From an uncultured Anaerolineae bacterium (GTDB lineage: Bacteria > Chloroflexota > Anaerolineae > J036 > Brachytrichaceae): a DNA stretch of 64,000 nt. Below the pieces are notes generated by a model. That model had not been told where the DNA came from, did no database searches, and saw only the letters and a list, made by a program, of their open reading frames with translations. Where the stretch lies: positions 124,001 to 188,000 of the forward strand of contig CALGMA010000005.1 of NCBI GenBank assembly GCA_937959265.1, read 5' to 3'. Positions within the stretch are counted from its first letter, which is position 1. Every line of letters begins with the position of its first letter. Made by a program: the position numbers and the translations under genes. This document shows positions 17,045 to 25,384 of this stretch, piece after piece.

Positions 17045-17830
17045 GTGCATACCGCCCGCATCCTCGCCGCGCTATTCAAGATCAACATACAGCAAGAGCT
17101 GGCCTACCGCGCCGACACCGTCGCCAATATGTTGGTCAGCCTGATGTGGCTGGGCTGGGAGCTGACCGGCCTGGCGATCATCTTTTCGAACACGACCAGT
17201 ATCGCTGGCTGGACCTTTGGCGACCTTTTGGCGCTCTCCGGCATGTGGCGCTTGCTTAATGCGTTCATGCAAGCCGTCGTTTTCCCTAACACAGAGAAGT
17301 TCAACCGTGGCATCCGCGAGGGCACGCTGGACTACACGTTGCTACAGCCGGCCAATAGTCAGTTCCTGGTCAGCTTTTCACGCGTCGCCATCTGGAATCT
17401 ATGGAACGTCGGTCTGGCAATGGCGACAATCGCGGTCGGCCTGTTGATCTCCGAAAGCTGGCCTACACTGCTCAACGTCGTGGTCTTCTTGGCACTCACT
17501 GCGTCCGGCGGTATGCTGATCTACAGTTTGTGGATCGTGCTGATCGCGCTGACGTTCTGGTTCACCAAGTTCGACAACAACGTCACTTTGCTTTCGGCGT
17601 TGGTTGCCACCGGTCGCTTCCCAGCTACGGTCTATCCGATCTGGCTGCGTGTGATTGTGACCTTCGTCATCCCCATTGCAATTGCAACCACAGTGCCCTT
17701 GCAAGCACTGCGCGGTGAACTGCCATGGTGGCAAATCGCACTTGCTCTGAGCGCCGGTGCGCTGGCATTCTTCCTCTCGTCGCGGCTGTGGCATGCCGGC
17801 GTCGGGCGTTACAGTGGGGCGTCGGCGTAG
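17045..17830 (+). CDS. ABC-2 exporter permease (COG3694 type)
   Basis: A 261-residue, six-TM protein starting at GTG 17045, placed five bases after a strong GGAGGTGA at 17032-17039. The conserved EGTLDYTLLQPANSQFLVS loop matches the equivalent loop of its partner permease (EGTISNELMQPVHP). ALTFWFTKFDNNVTLLSAL and RFPATVYPIWLRVIVTFVIPIA are typical of COG3694. It is 18 bases downstream of the first permease, and the two form the membrane heterodimer of the exporter. Related systems are often annotated as multidrug or polysaccharide exporters; substrate is not determinable. Confidence 0.86.
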   Translation: MHTARILAALFKINIQQELAYRADTVANMLVSLMWLGWELTGLAIIFSNTTSIAGWTFGDLLALSGMWRLLNAFMQAVVFPNTEKFNRGIREGTLDYTLLQPANSQFLVSFSRVAIWNLWNVGLAMATIAVGLLISESWPTLLNVVVFLALTASGGMLIYSLWIVLIALTFWFTKFDNNVTLLSALVATGRFPATVYPIWLRVIVTFVIPIAIATTVPLQALRGELPWWQIALALSAGALAFFLSSRLWHAGVGRYSGASA

Positions 17831-17858
17831 GTGATTGGGTTGCTGAGTTGACGAGTAG

Positions 17859-18791
17859 CTAGTTGCCCCTTACCTCACGCAGATAACGCACCAGCGCGGC
17901 GAGCTGTTCATCGGAGATGCCAATCTGTCCACCGTTCGCCGGCATGGCTACGCCGCTGAAGTTCTCGGGGGCGGTGGCGCTGCGGCCGGCCCGAATGAGC
18001 GCGATCACTTCGAGGTCGCTGCGTTGGCGCAGATACTCCGCGCGGATGAGCTGCATACCGGCGTTAGCCGGTCCATGGCAGCCTGCGCACGCTTGTGTGT
18101 AGAGCGCTGCGGCTGCCTCGCGCGAGGCACCGACGGGCAATGACGCTGCCGTTGCGCTGGTGGCGATCGAGGGTGCCGCTTGACGGCTGCGCGTCATCAC
18201 GCCGCTGAGTGTGAACAACGCCACGATGGCTGCGACGATCAGGCCGACCGACATTGCCGGCGGTAGCATAGCTATTGGCCCTTGCGCCAGATAATTCTTG
18301 CCGACTGGCTCGCGCAAGCCGAGCGCGATGACGCACGCGATAATGACGATGGCGAATGCCGTGAATGCGAGCATCGGGATGGTGATGAAACCGAACAGGT
18401 TGAGATAATCTGCAGCACACGGCACGCCGATCACACATGACTCGAAACGCGCGAAGGCCGGCACCTTCTGCAACAGGATGTGATACACCGATGCCAACGT
18501 GCCGGGGATAGCCAAGCACAGCGCATACTTCGGCAGGTTGCGATCACGCAGGACCAGGCCTGCCGCCAGGATCACCGCCAGTGGATACATGGCGATGCGT
18601 TGGTACCAGCACCACAAGCAAGGGATCCAACCTAACACCTCGCTCATGTACAGGCTGCCGCATGTGGCGACCCATGCCGCTGCCAACGCGACATACATGG
18701 CTGTGCGCGCGAGCACGTCGCGGGATGAGCGAGACGCAATCACATCTTCAGCTTTATACGAAGCCAACCTGTCAACTTCCGCAGTTGCCAT
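17859..18791 (-). CDS. DsbB/BdbC-like thiol oxidase fused to a cytochrome c domain
   Basis: A 310-residue protein. The N-terminal half (about 25-190) is a four-TM DsbB/VKOR-type quinone-linked oxidoreductase: WIPCLWCWYQRIAMYPLAV carries the first CxxC and SCVIGVPC the second Cys pair. A further TM (LPPAMSVGLIVAAIVALFTLSG) leads to a C-terminal cytochrome c with heme motif CAGCH, and a likely axial Met in FSGVAMPANGG. It ends DEQLAALVRYLREVRGN. DsbB normally passes electrons from DsbA to a quinone; the attached cytochrome suggests a direct route into the respiratory chain (inference). A GGAGAG precedes the ATG. A DsbA-like partner is at 54062. Confidence 0.85.
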   Translation of the reverse strand: MATAEVDRLASYKAEDVIASRSSRDVLARTAMYVALAAAWVATCGSLYMSEVLGWIPCLWCWYQRIAMYPLAVILAAGLVLRDRNLPKYALCLAIPGTLASVYHILLQKVPAFARFESCVIGVPCAADYLNLFGFITIPMLAFTAFAIVIIACVIALGLREPVGKNYLAQGPIAMLPPAMSVGLIVAAIVALFTLSGVMTRSRQAAPSIATSATAASLPVGASREAAAALYTQACAGCHGPANAGMQLIRAEYLRQRSDLEVIALIRAGRSATAPENFSGVAMPANGGQIGISDEQLAALVRYLREVRGN

Positions 18792-18830
18792 TCGATTCTC
18801 TCCAGAACTTCTGCGCGAGCTTCGATATGC

Positions 18831-19328
18831 TCAGCTCGTGCGCGACGTCAGCATTATCTCCTGCTTGTGGCCAAAGCCGCGCATGTTGTCAATCAGCCGC
18901 AGCCACACTGGTGTGATGCGCCATAGCCATGCCTTCTTCAGTGCAGCTTCGAGATCGGGGAACTGTTGCGCGACGAACGGGAAACGCCCCAGATATAGCT
19001 GCCAGGGGTTGGCAGCATCGGCTGCCGGCACCGGACTACACCATCCTTGCCCCTGCACCCCGCAGATTATGCGCCAGTCTTGCTCGTCTTTGTGGATGGT
19101 GAAAGCCACTGCGCCTCCGTTACGCAGTGCGCGGCCGTGACGTGTGTCTGGCGAGGAGAGGAAGTAGCATGTCAAGTCAGCATCTGCGGCGAACCATAGG
19201 CCGCACGCGCCCACGCCGGCCTCATCCGCGTAAGCCAGGGTGAGCGTGTTGTGCCGCGCAAAGAAGCGTCGCAGCACATCTCTTAGCTCAGCATCGTCCG
19301 TGCGCGTGTCCAATGGTTTGTGGATCAT
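18831..19328 (-). CDS. Pyridoxamine-5'-phosphate-oxidase-fold (FMN-binding split barrel) protein
   Basis: A 165-residue protein of the YhbP/PNPOx-like type: LTLAYADEAGVGACGLWFAADADLTCYFLSSPDTRHGRAL, then VAFTIHKDEQDWRIICGVQGQG, the beta-barrel core that binds FMN or heme in relatives. The C-terminal IDNMRGFGHKQEIML also resembles that family. Its start overlaps the stop of ubiX by four bases (ATGA), so it is translated with ubiX. As UbiX makes prenylated FMN, a flavin-handling role is tempting but unproven. Confidence 0.72.
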   Translation of the reverse strand: MIHKPLDTRTDDAELRDVLRRFFARHNTLTLAYADEAGVGACGLWFAADADLTCYFLSSPDTRHGRALRNGGAVAFTIHKDEQDWRIICGVQGQGWCSPVPAADAANPWQLYLGRFPFVAQQFPDLEAALKKAWLWRITPVWLRLIDNMRGFGHKQEIMLTSRTS

Positions 19329-19921
19329 AGATTATGCGCCTTGCGACGCGCATGTAGTCCTTCCCAACGCTTCACCAGGTCGTTCTCGATGCCGATGCGA
19401 TCCAACATGCGCCCGACGATCTGCGTCACCATGTCATCCACGCTCTGCAAGTCGGCGTAGAAGGCTGGCACCGGGGGGAAGACTACGCCGCCGATCTCGG
19501 CGAACTGGGTGAGTGCGCGTAAATGGCCGACGTGTAACGGCGCTTCGCGGAAGACAGCAATCACTGGCCGTCCTTCTTTCAGGCATACATCCGCCGACCG
19601 AGCAATCAGGTCGTCGGTGATGCCATAGGCGATCGAAGAGATCATTTTCACCGAACACGGCACGATGATCATGCCATCGGTCTTGAACGAGCCGCTAGCG
19701 ATGTTGGCACCAATGTCGCCGATCGGATGCACGACGTGTGCCAACCGCTCCACGGCTCCTATGCTCCACTTCGTCTCTGCGGTAATCGTGACCCGCGCGG
19801 CTGAGCTGAGGATAAGATGTGTCTCGATTTCGGTGGAGTGCAACACTTCCAGTAGGCGAATGCCCAGGATCGCGCCGCTCGCGCCGCTCATACCGATAAT
19901 TAACCTGCGAGGTGTTGTCAT
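19325..19921 (-). CDS. ubiX: UbiX-type flavin prenyltransferase
   Basis: The ATG at 19921 gives 198 residues, the usual length; the frame runs further upstream without family features. Signatures are RLIIGMSGASGAILGIRLLEVL (FMN phosphate binding), TAETKWSIG, SGSFKTDGMIIVPCSVKMISSIAYGITDDLI and ADVCLKEGRPVIAVFREAPLHVGHLRAL. UbiX joins dimethylallyl phosphate to FMN, making the cofactor of UbiD-type decarboxylases; no ubiD is in the window. A TATACT lies 13 bases upstream of the start on the minus strand. The divergent neighbour starts 73 bases away. Confidence 0.93.
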   Translation of the reverse strand: MTTPRRLIIGMSGASGAILGIRLLEVLHSTEIETHLILSSAARVTITAETKWSIGAVERLAHVVHPIGDIGANIASGSFKTDGMIIVPCSVKMISSIAYGITDDLIARSADVCLKEGRPVIAVFREAPLHVGHLRALTQFAEIGGVVFPPVPAFYADLQSVDDMVTQIVGRMLDRIGIENDLVKRWEGLHARRKAHNL

Positions 19922-19994
19922 GGGATGAGCGGTGAGTATAGCGAATCGGTGCTGGTCAAGTACACTGCGGGTAACTCGATCTGGCCAGAGCACT

Positions 19995-20843
19995 ATGAAG
20001 ATCACGAAAGCTGTTATCACCGCCGCCGGCAGAAATCAGCGTGGCCTGCCCCTGCAAACGCTCATAGACCGCGACGGTACTCAGAAGTCCGCCCTGCAAA
20101 TCATCATCGAGGAAGTGCTTACCGCCGGCATCTACGATATTTGCGTGGTTGTGCACCCCGGCGATGCAGAAGCATACGCGGCCGCCGCCGGCGAACATGC
20201 CCACCGACTATCGTTCGTCGAGCAGCACGAGCCGCGCGGTTACGGCCACGCTGTGTTGTGTGCGCGCGAGTTCACCGGCAGCGAACCCTTCCTCCATCTG
20301 GTCGGCGATCACCTGCACCTGAGCAACGACCACGCCGGGAGCACCTGTGCCCAGCAGGTGGTTCGTGTGGCCGAGACGCACACCTGCAGCGTGTCAGCGG
20401 TACAACCTACGCGTGAGTCACTGCTGCCGAACTACGGCGTGGTGGGCGGCAAACGCCTGCCTAACCAACCTCGGCTCTATCAAGTGGATCATGTGCTGGA
20501 AAAGCCGACGCCAACCGAAGCAGAACAAATGCTGCTTGTGCCCGGTTTGCGTGCCGGCTATTACCTGTGTTTCTTCGGTATCCATGCGCTCACGCCCACA
20601 GTGATGGAGTTGCTGGCAGAGCAGGCTGCTGCCGGTGCGAACGCAGTCACGCTTTCGGATGCGTTGGCTCCGCTGGCGCGTCGCGAACGCTACCTGGCTT
20701 ACGAAGTGCTAGGCCGCCGCTATGACATCGGCGTGCGCTACGGCTTGCTGAACGCGCAACTTGCGCTTGCGCTTGCTGGCAAAGACCGTGCTGAAGTGCT
20801 GGCGCAATTGGTCGAGTTGCTTGCGACAAAGAGCGAATCATGA
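19995..20843 (+). CDS. GalU/RmlA-like sugar-1-phosphate nucleotidyltransferase
   Basis: The ATG at 19995 gives 282 residues. The N-terminus [20 protein letters not shown] replaces the usual GxGTRxxPxTK loop with an atypical one, but the positions of the AAG turn and the following basic/acidic residues are kept. Later motifs fit: [40 protein letters not shown], the substrate-binding [10 protein letters not shown], and the terminal [18 protein letters not shown] seen in GalU. The expected reaction is UTP plus glucose-1-phosphate to UDP-glucose. It lies 49 bases upstream of a second nucleotidyltransferase fused to a kinase, so the two may build one nucleotide sugar. Confidence 0.78.
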   Translation: MKITKAVITAAGRNQRGLPLQTLIDRDGTQKSALQIIIEEVLTAGIYDICVVVHPGDAEAYAAAAGEHAHRLSFVEQHEPRGYGHAVLCAREFTGSEPFLHLVGDHLHLSNDHAGSTCAQQVVRVAETHTCSVSAVQPTRESLLPNYGVVGGKRLPNQPRLYQVDHVLEKPTPTEAEQMLLVPGLRAGYYLCFFGIHALTPTVMELLAEQAAAGANAVTLSDALAPLARRERYLAYEVLGRRYDIGVRYGLLNAQLALALAGKDRAEVLAQLVELLATKSES

Positions 20844-20892
20844 ACCCGAGCCCTGCCCCCTGCATGCTTGATTCCTGATAGATCAACACTCC

Positions 20893-23800
20893 ATGGCGAG
20901 TCTCATCGAGATCATCACCACCAACGATCCGGGTAAGCGCAATCGTTCATTGGACGCATGGGCGCGTCAGGCCAGTATGCGTGAGCTGCTTGCCGAATGC
21001 ACGGCGCTGGACGCCTTCCGCAAGCGAAGTGACAACCTTTACGAGCGCGTGCGTGCGCTGTTCTTCCTCTATGCGATTCATCGCTTTCACCTGCCGGCCA
21101 AGCCCGAGATGCCGGCGCGCGGCTTGATCCCTTTCGCCGGCTATGAGCATCTCCTCAATCGTCGGTTCGAAGAGGCCATCGGCGTATTCCAGCACGCATG
21201 GCGAGCGCATGGGCCGAGCGATGCGCTCTCCAGTGCGCTGGCGGAGGCGTATCACCGCCTCGGCTTCCAAACCTTGGCCGACCAGGTGCGCCGTAGCGTG
21301 CGCACCGTGCGCGGTAACCAGTGGATGTTCCGCATCGGTCATCCTGCCGATCAACCCTTGCGCATCCGAAAGGAACTCTTCGATCGCTCGCCGCACACCT
21401 CCGATGGCGTGATCTTGCGCGAGCGCACGCCGGTGCGGATGGACCTTTCGCATAGCGCGTGGAGCGATATCTTCTTCCTGGGTATGGATTTCCCGGAGGG
21501 TGCGCGGGTGTTGAACGTCTCGATTGATCTTGCCGTCCGCGGTCGAGATGCTGCGCCGCGCCCGCCGGTCGAGGCTTACCTGCGTGTGATTGACGAGCCG
21601 GTACTACGGCTGACCAGTGTGGATCTGGGTGCAACCGCCGACCTCACCCACCTGCGCGACGTGTTCGACTTTGCCCGCGACTACCTCGGTCTGCTCAAGG
21701 CGGCCGTCATCGCCTCGGGCATTGTGCCGCCAGGGATGGAGGGTGCCAATCAACCGTTGAGCGAACTGTTCATCCGGCTGGTTGGCCCAGGCTACGGACT
21801 GGAGCTGGTGAGCAATGTGAATGATATTCCGAAGGGCTCACGGCTGGCTGTTTCCACGAGTCTGCTCGCCTGCCTCATTGCCTGTTGCATGCGGGCCACA
21901 GGCCAGGCCAAATCGCTCACCGGCCCGTTGGCTGAGCCCGAGCGCCGGCTGGTTGCTGCGCGTGCCATTCTCGGTGAGTGGCTGGCCGGCAGCGGTGGTG
22001 GTTGGCAGGACAGTGGTGGTGTGTGGCCAGGTATGAAGCTGATCTACGGTGTCCTGGCTGAGGAAGGCGACCCGGAATATGGCATCAGTCGTGGCCGGCT
22101 GCTGCCCAACCACAAAATCCTCGGTCAGGACGATGCTGGCGATGCTGTGCGCCAGACGCTGCAAGATGCGTTAATCCTCGTCCATGGCGGCATGGCACAG
22201 AACGTTGGGCCGATTTTGGAGATGGTAACGGAGAAGTACCTGCTGCGCAGCGAGGCCGAGTGGATCGGTCGCCAAGACGCCATGCGGGTGCTGGACGATA
22301 TCTTGATCGCCCTACGCGACACTGACCCAAGGCAGGCCATCAGGGGAATTGGCCGTCTTACCACGCATAACTTCTTCGGTCCGCTGCAAACTATCATTCC
22401 TTGGGCCAGCAACCTCTATACTGAGACGCTGATCGAACGCGCCAAACAGACGTTTGGCGAGGATTTCTGGGGGTTTTGGATGCTGGGCGGCATGAGCGGT
22501 GGTGGCATGGGCTTCATCGTTGCGCCAGAGGTTGTGTACCAGGCCAAGGCGCGGCTGCATGAGATCATGCTTAAGGCCAAGCGCGAATTGCAGCATGCCC
22601 TACCCTTCGCGATGGATCCAGTCGTCTATGACTTTGCCATCAACTCCGTGGGCACGCAGGCTGATTTGTTATATGGTGAGCACGCCCTGATGCCCACCGG
22701 CTATTACGCGTTACACGCGCCGCAATTGGTCAAGCTGGATCAGCACATGCTTACGCCGATGCGCCGTGCTGACCTTGACCGGTTGGCCGATGCGACGCGT
22801 AGCCACCCCGAGTTCGCTGGCATGACCAAGATGCTGTTCGACCGGCTGCTACCACAGTTGGATCGCGCAGCCGAACCGGCCGGATCCTCCGGTTCACTTG
22901 AGAGATTGTTGAACGAGCTGGGCTTTGACCGCCCGCTGCATGAGCAGATTCGGGCCGACTTGCGGAGCGGTCGCATTGGCCTGGCGCAGAACCGCCTGCC
23001 GGCTAACGTGCAAATCGAAGACGTGACCACTTGCCCACCCGCGTCCGATGTGAGCGGGCCTCTTGTGGATGCAACCAAACGGGACCGGATGCGTGAATTC
23101 GAGCGAATCGGTGTCGAAGCGTTGCGTGATGGACGCGTCGCTGTGATGACGCTGGCGGCTGGTGCCGGCAGCCGCTGGACGCAGGGTGCCGGTGTTGTCA
23201 AGGCGCTACATCCGTTCGCCAAACTGGGCGGCAAACACCGTACATTTATCGAAGTACACCTGGCCAAGAGCCGGCGCGTAGCGCGCCGCTACGACGCATG
23301 CTTGCCGCACATTATCACCACCAGTTACTTGACACATGCCCCAATCGAATCGTTCCTGATCAATCATCCATTACTATCGGATGTGCCGGTCCATCTTTCT
23401 GAGGGACGGAGTGTTGGCTTGCGCATGATCCCTATGGTGCGTGATTTGCGTTTTCAGTGGGAGGAGATGCCGCAGCAACTGCTCGACGAACAAGCGCAGA
23501 AGGTGCGTGAAAGCCTGCATGCCGCGTTGATCGGTTGGGCGCAACAAGCCGGTGAGGGTAGTGACTACACCGACAATACGCCGGTGCAGTGTTTACACCC
23601 GGTCGGCCACTGGTTCGAGGTGCCCAACCTGCTGCGCAACGGTGTGCTGCGCACTATGTTGGGCACTTATCCCAATCTGCGCTATCTGATGTTGCACAAT
23701 ATAGACACGCTGGGCGCAGATGTGGACCCTGCTGTGCTTGGCTGGCACATTGCGCATGGTGCGTGTCTGACCTTTGAGGTGATCACGCGTCGTGTGGAGG

Positions 23801-24261
23801 ACCGTGGCGGCGGGTTGGCTTGCGTAGATGGCCAGGTCCGGCTCGTGGAAGGCTTAGCAATGCCTCGTGAGGAAGCTGAGTTTGCGCTCTCGTACTATAA
23901 CAGCGCGACGTGCTGGATAGATATTCATCAGTTGCTCCGTGTTTTTGGCATGACGATCGCCGATCTGCAGGACGAGGGCAAAGTCAACGCAGCCATCCGC
24001 ACCGTCGGCGCGCGGATGCCTACTTACATCACACTCAAAGACGTGAAGAAGCGCTGGGGGCATGGGCAGGAAGACGTCTTCCCGGTGACGCAGTGGGAGA
24101 AGCTATGGGGTGACATGACGGCGCTTCCCGACGTGAAGACTAGCTTCGCTGTGGTGCCGCGACTGCGTGGGCAGCAGCTCAAAGACCAGGCCCAGCTCGA
24201 TGGTTGGCTGCGTGACGGATCGGCTGCCTACGTCGAAAGCCTGTGCGCATGGCACGATTGA
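20893..24261 (+). CDS. Bifunctional GHMP sugar kinase / UDPGP-type nucleotidyltransferase fusion
   Basis: An 1122-residue protein with three parts. Residues 1-165 are helical and include a TPR-like pair. Residues about 170-600 form a GHMP kinase of the fucokinase kind: MDLSHSAWSDIFFLGMDF (180s-200), PKGSRLAVSTSLLA (313-326, in the place of the ATP loop), GSGGGWQDSGGVWPGMK (366-382) and GGMSGGGMGFIVAP (532-545). Residues about 745-1110 are a UDP-glucose-pyrophosphorylase-like domain: LAAGAGSRWTQGAGVVKAL, then LMLHNIDTLGADVDP and a GGGLACVDGQVRLVEG strand. Salvage of a free sugar to NDP-sugar (kinase then pyrophosphorylase) is the expected job, as in Bacteroides Fkp or plant FKGP, but the domain order is reversed. 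The substrate is unknown. Confidence 0.78.
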   Translation: MASLIEIITTNDPGKRNRSLDAWARQASMRELLAECTALDAFRKRSDNLYERVRALFFLYAIHRFHLPAKPEMPARGLIPFAGYEHLLNRRFEEAIGVFQHAWRAHGPSDALSSALAEAYHRLGFQTLADQVRRSVRTVRGNQWMFRIGHPADQPLRIRKELFDRSPHTSDGVILRERTPVRMDLSHSAWSDIFFLGMDFPEGARVLNVSIDLAVRGRDAAPRPPVEAYLRVIDEPVLRLTSVDLGATADLTHLRDVFDFARDYLGLLKAAVIASGIVPPGMEGANQPLSELFIRLVGPGYGLELVSNVNDIPKGSRLAVSTSLLACLIACCMRATGQAKSLTGPLAEPERRLVAARAILGEWLAGSGGGWQDSGGVWPGMKLIYGVLAEEGDPEYGISRGRLLPNHKILGQDDAGDAVRQTLQDALILVHGGMAQNVGPILEMVTEKYLLRSEAEWIGRQDAMRVLDDILIALRDTDPRQAIRGIGRLTTHNFFGPLQTIIPWASNLYTETLIERAKQTFGEDFWGFWMLGGMSGGGMGFIVAPEVVYQAKARLHEIMLKAKRELQHALPFAMDPVVYDFAINSVGTQADLLYGEHALMPTGYYALHAPQLVKLDQHMLTPMRRADLDRLADATRSHPEFAGMTKMLFDRLLPQLDRAAEPAGSSGSLERLLNELGFDRPLHEQIRADLRSGRIGLAQNRLPANVQIEDVTTCPPASDVSGPLVDATKRDRMREFERIGVEALRDGRVAVMTLAAGAGSRWTQGAGVVKALHPFAKLGGKHRTFIEVHLAKSRRVARRYDACLPHIITTSYLTHAPIESFLINHPLLSDVPVHLSEGRSVGLRMIPMVRDLRFQWEEMPQQLLDEQAQKVRESLHAALIGWAQQAGEGSDYTDNTPVQCLHPVGHWFEVPNLLRNGVLRTMLGTYPNLRYLMLHNIDTLGADVDPAVLGWHIAHGACLTFEVITRRVEDRGGGLACVDGQVRLVEGLAMPREEAEFALSYYNSATCWIDIHQLLRVFGMTIADLQDEGKVNAAIRTVGARMPTYITLKDVKKRWGHGQEDVFPVTQWEKLWGDMTALPDVKTSFAVVPRLRGQQLKDQAQLDGWLRDGSAAYVESLCAWHD

Positions 24262-24287
24262 CACATCGCGCCGCACATGGATAGAAT
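24258..24287 (+). promoter_or_regulatory. Near-consensus sigma-70 promoter for lysW
   Basis: TTGACA at 24258-24263 (its TGA is the stop codon of the preceding fusion gene), an 18-base spacer and TAGAAT at 24282-24287. The lysW ATG at 24296 follows after only eight bases, so transcription would start at or within one or two bases of the start codon. There is no Shine-Dalgarno sequence, as expected for a leaderless mRNA. Confidence 0.75.
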
Positions 24288-24295
24288 CGCGCGCT

Positions 24296-24484
24296 ATGTC
24301 TAATTCATTTTCTTTGACAACTGCGGAATGCTCTGAATGTGGCGCGACAATTGCTTTCAAGGGCGCGCCTGTGCTGCATGAACTTGTCCGCTGCCCTGAC
24401 TGCGGCGCTGAGTTGGAAGTCGTCTCCCTTGAACCACTGGCGCTTGACCTGGCGCCGACCGAAGAGGAAGACTGGGGGGAGTAA
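24296..24484 (+). CDS. lysW: LysW amino-group carrier protein
   Basis: A 62-residue protein with a zinc ribbon (CSECG and CPDCG, 19 residues between the pairs) and a C-terminus ending EDWGE, the hallmark of LysW. In Thermus the gamma-carboxyl of the last Glu is joined to the amino group of alpha-aminoadipate (or glutamate), protecting and carrying the intermediate through the pathway. The acidic tail LDLAPTEEEDWGE is the docking surface for the other Lys enzymes. The ATG at 24296 is used; upstream sequence in frame is antisense-like and not conserved in type. lysX follows after 51 bases. Confidence 0.96.
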   Translation: MSNSFSLTTAECSECGATIAFKGAPVLHELVRCPDCGAELEVVSLEPLALDLAPTEEEDWGE

Positions 24485-24535
24485 CCGACTGCGTAGCGAT
24501 GAGCGTTGCATTTGCGCTACACATTCAATGATGCG

Positions 24536-25384
24536 ATGAAGGTCTGTATCGTTTGCAGCCTCGTTCGCCCCGAGGAGAAGATGTTGCTTGAAGCCTTCGA
24601 CCGGCGCGGCATCGAGGTGGATGTCGTTGATGATCGGAGCGTTGTCTTCGATTTGTGTGATTTGAGCCACTGGAAGCGTTACGACGCGGTAGTCGAGCGC
24701 TGTGTGTCGCAGAGCCGTGCAACTTACGTTCAGCGCATCATGAAACTGGCCGGCGTGCGCGCGGTAAACCGACATGAGGTCATCGAGAATTGCGGCGACA
24801 AGTTCATCACGACGCAGCTCATGTTGCAACACGGCGTGCCGACTACACGTGTCATGATGGCGTTTACGCCGGCCAGTGCGCTTGAGGCCATTGAATGCCT
24901 GGGTTACCCATGTGTGCTCAAACCGGTCATCGGCTCATGGGGACGTGGTGTTGTGCGGGTCAACGACCGTGATGCTGCTGAAGCTGTGGTGGCCTTGCGC
25001 GACGAGCTGGGTGGCTATGCTCAGCACATCTATTACATCCAAGAGTTGGTCAAGAAGCCGGGGCGCGATATTCGCTCGTTTGTTGTGGGCGATCGAACTA
25101 TTGCCGCGATATATCGTACCTCGTCGCACTGGATTACGAATACACACTTGGGGGGCAAAGCCAGCAACTGTCCGGTCACAGCGGAGATTGACGCGATCAG
25201 CGTCGCGGCGGCGCGCGCAGTGGGCGGCGGCATTGTTGCTGTGGACCTGTTCGAGGATCCGGAGCGTGGGTTGCTAGTGAACGAGGTCAACCACACGATG
25301 GAGTTTCGCAATAGCGTGCCGGCAACTGGTGTAGATATTCCAGGCGCCATGGTGGAGTATGTCCTGCAGATGGCTCAGCAATGA
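24536..25384 (+). CDS. lysX: LysX, LysW:alpha-aminoadipate ligase
   Basis: The ATG at 24536 gives 282 residues, the usual length. It is an ATP-grasp enzyme of the RimK family: VENCGDKFITTQLML-type region (VIENCGDKFITTQLMLQHGV), PCVLKPVIGSWGRGVVRV (ATP loop), YYIQELVKKPGRDIRSFVVG, NTHLGGKASNCPV and the metal-binding LLVNEVNHTMEFRN. It joins the amino acid to the terminal Glu of LysW. Homologues use aminoadipate (LysX), glutamate (ArgX) or both; the homocitrate synthase downstream argues for lysine synthesis, but a dual role in arginine synthesis cannot be excluded. Stop overlaps lysY by ATGA. Confidence 0.95.
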   Translation: MKVCIVCSLVRPEEKMLLEAFDRRGIEVDVVDDRSVVFDLCDLSHWKRYDAVVERCVSQSRATYVQRIMKLAGVRAVNRHEVIENCGDKFITTQLMLQHGVPTTRVMMAFTPASALEAIECLGYPCVLKPVIGSWGRGVVRVNDRDAAEAVVALRDELGGYAQHIYYIQELVKKPGRDIRSFVVGDRTIAAIYRTSSHWITNTHLGGKASNCPVTAEIDAISVAAARAVGGGIVAVDLFEDPERGLLVNEVNHTMEFRNSVPATGVDIPGAMVEYVLQMAQQ

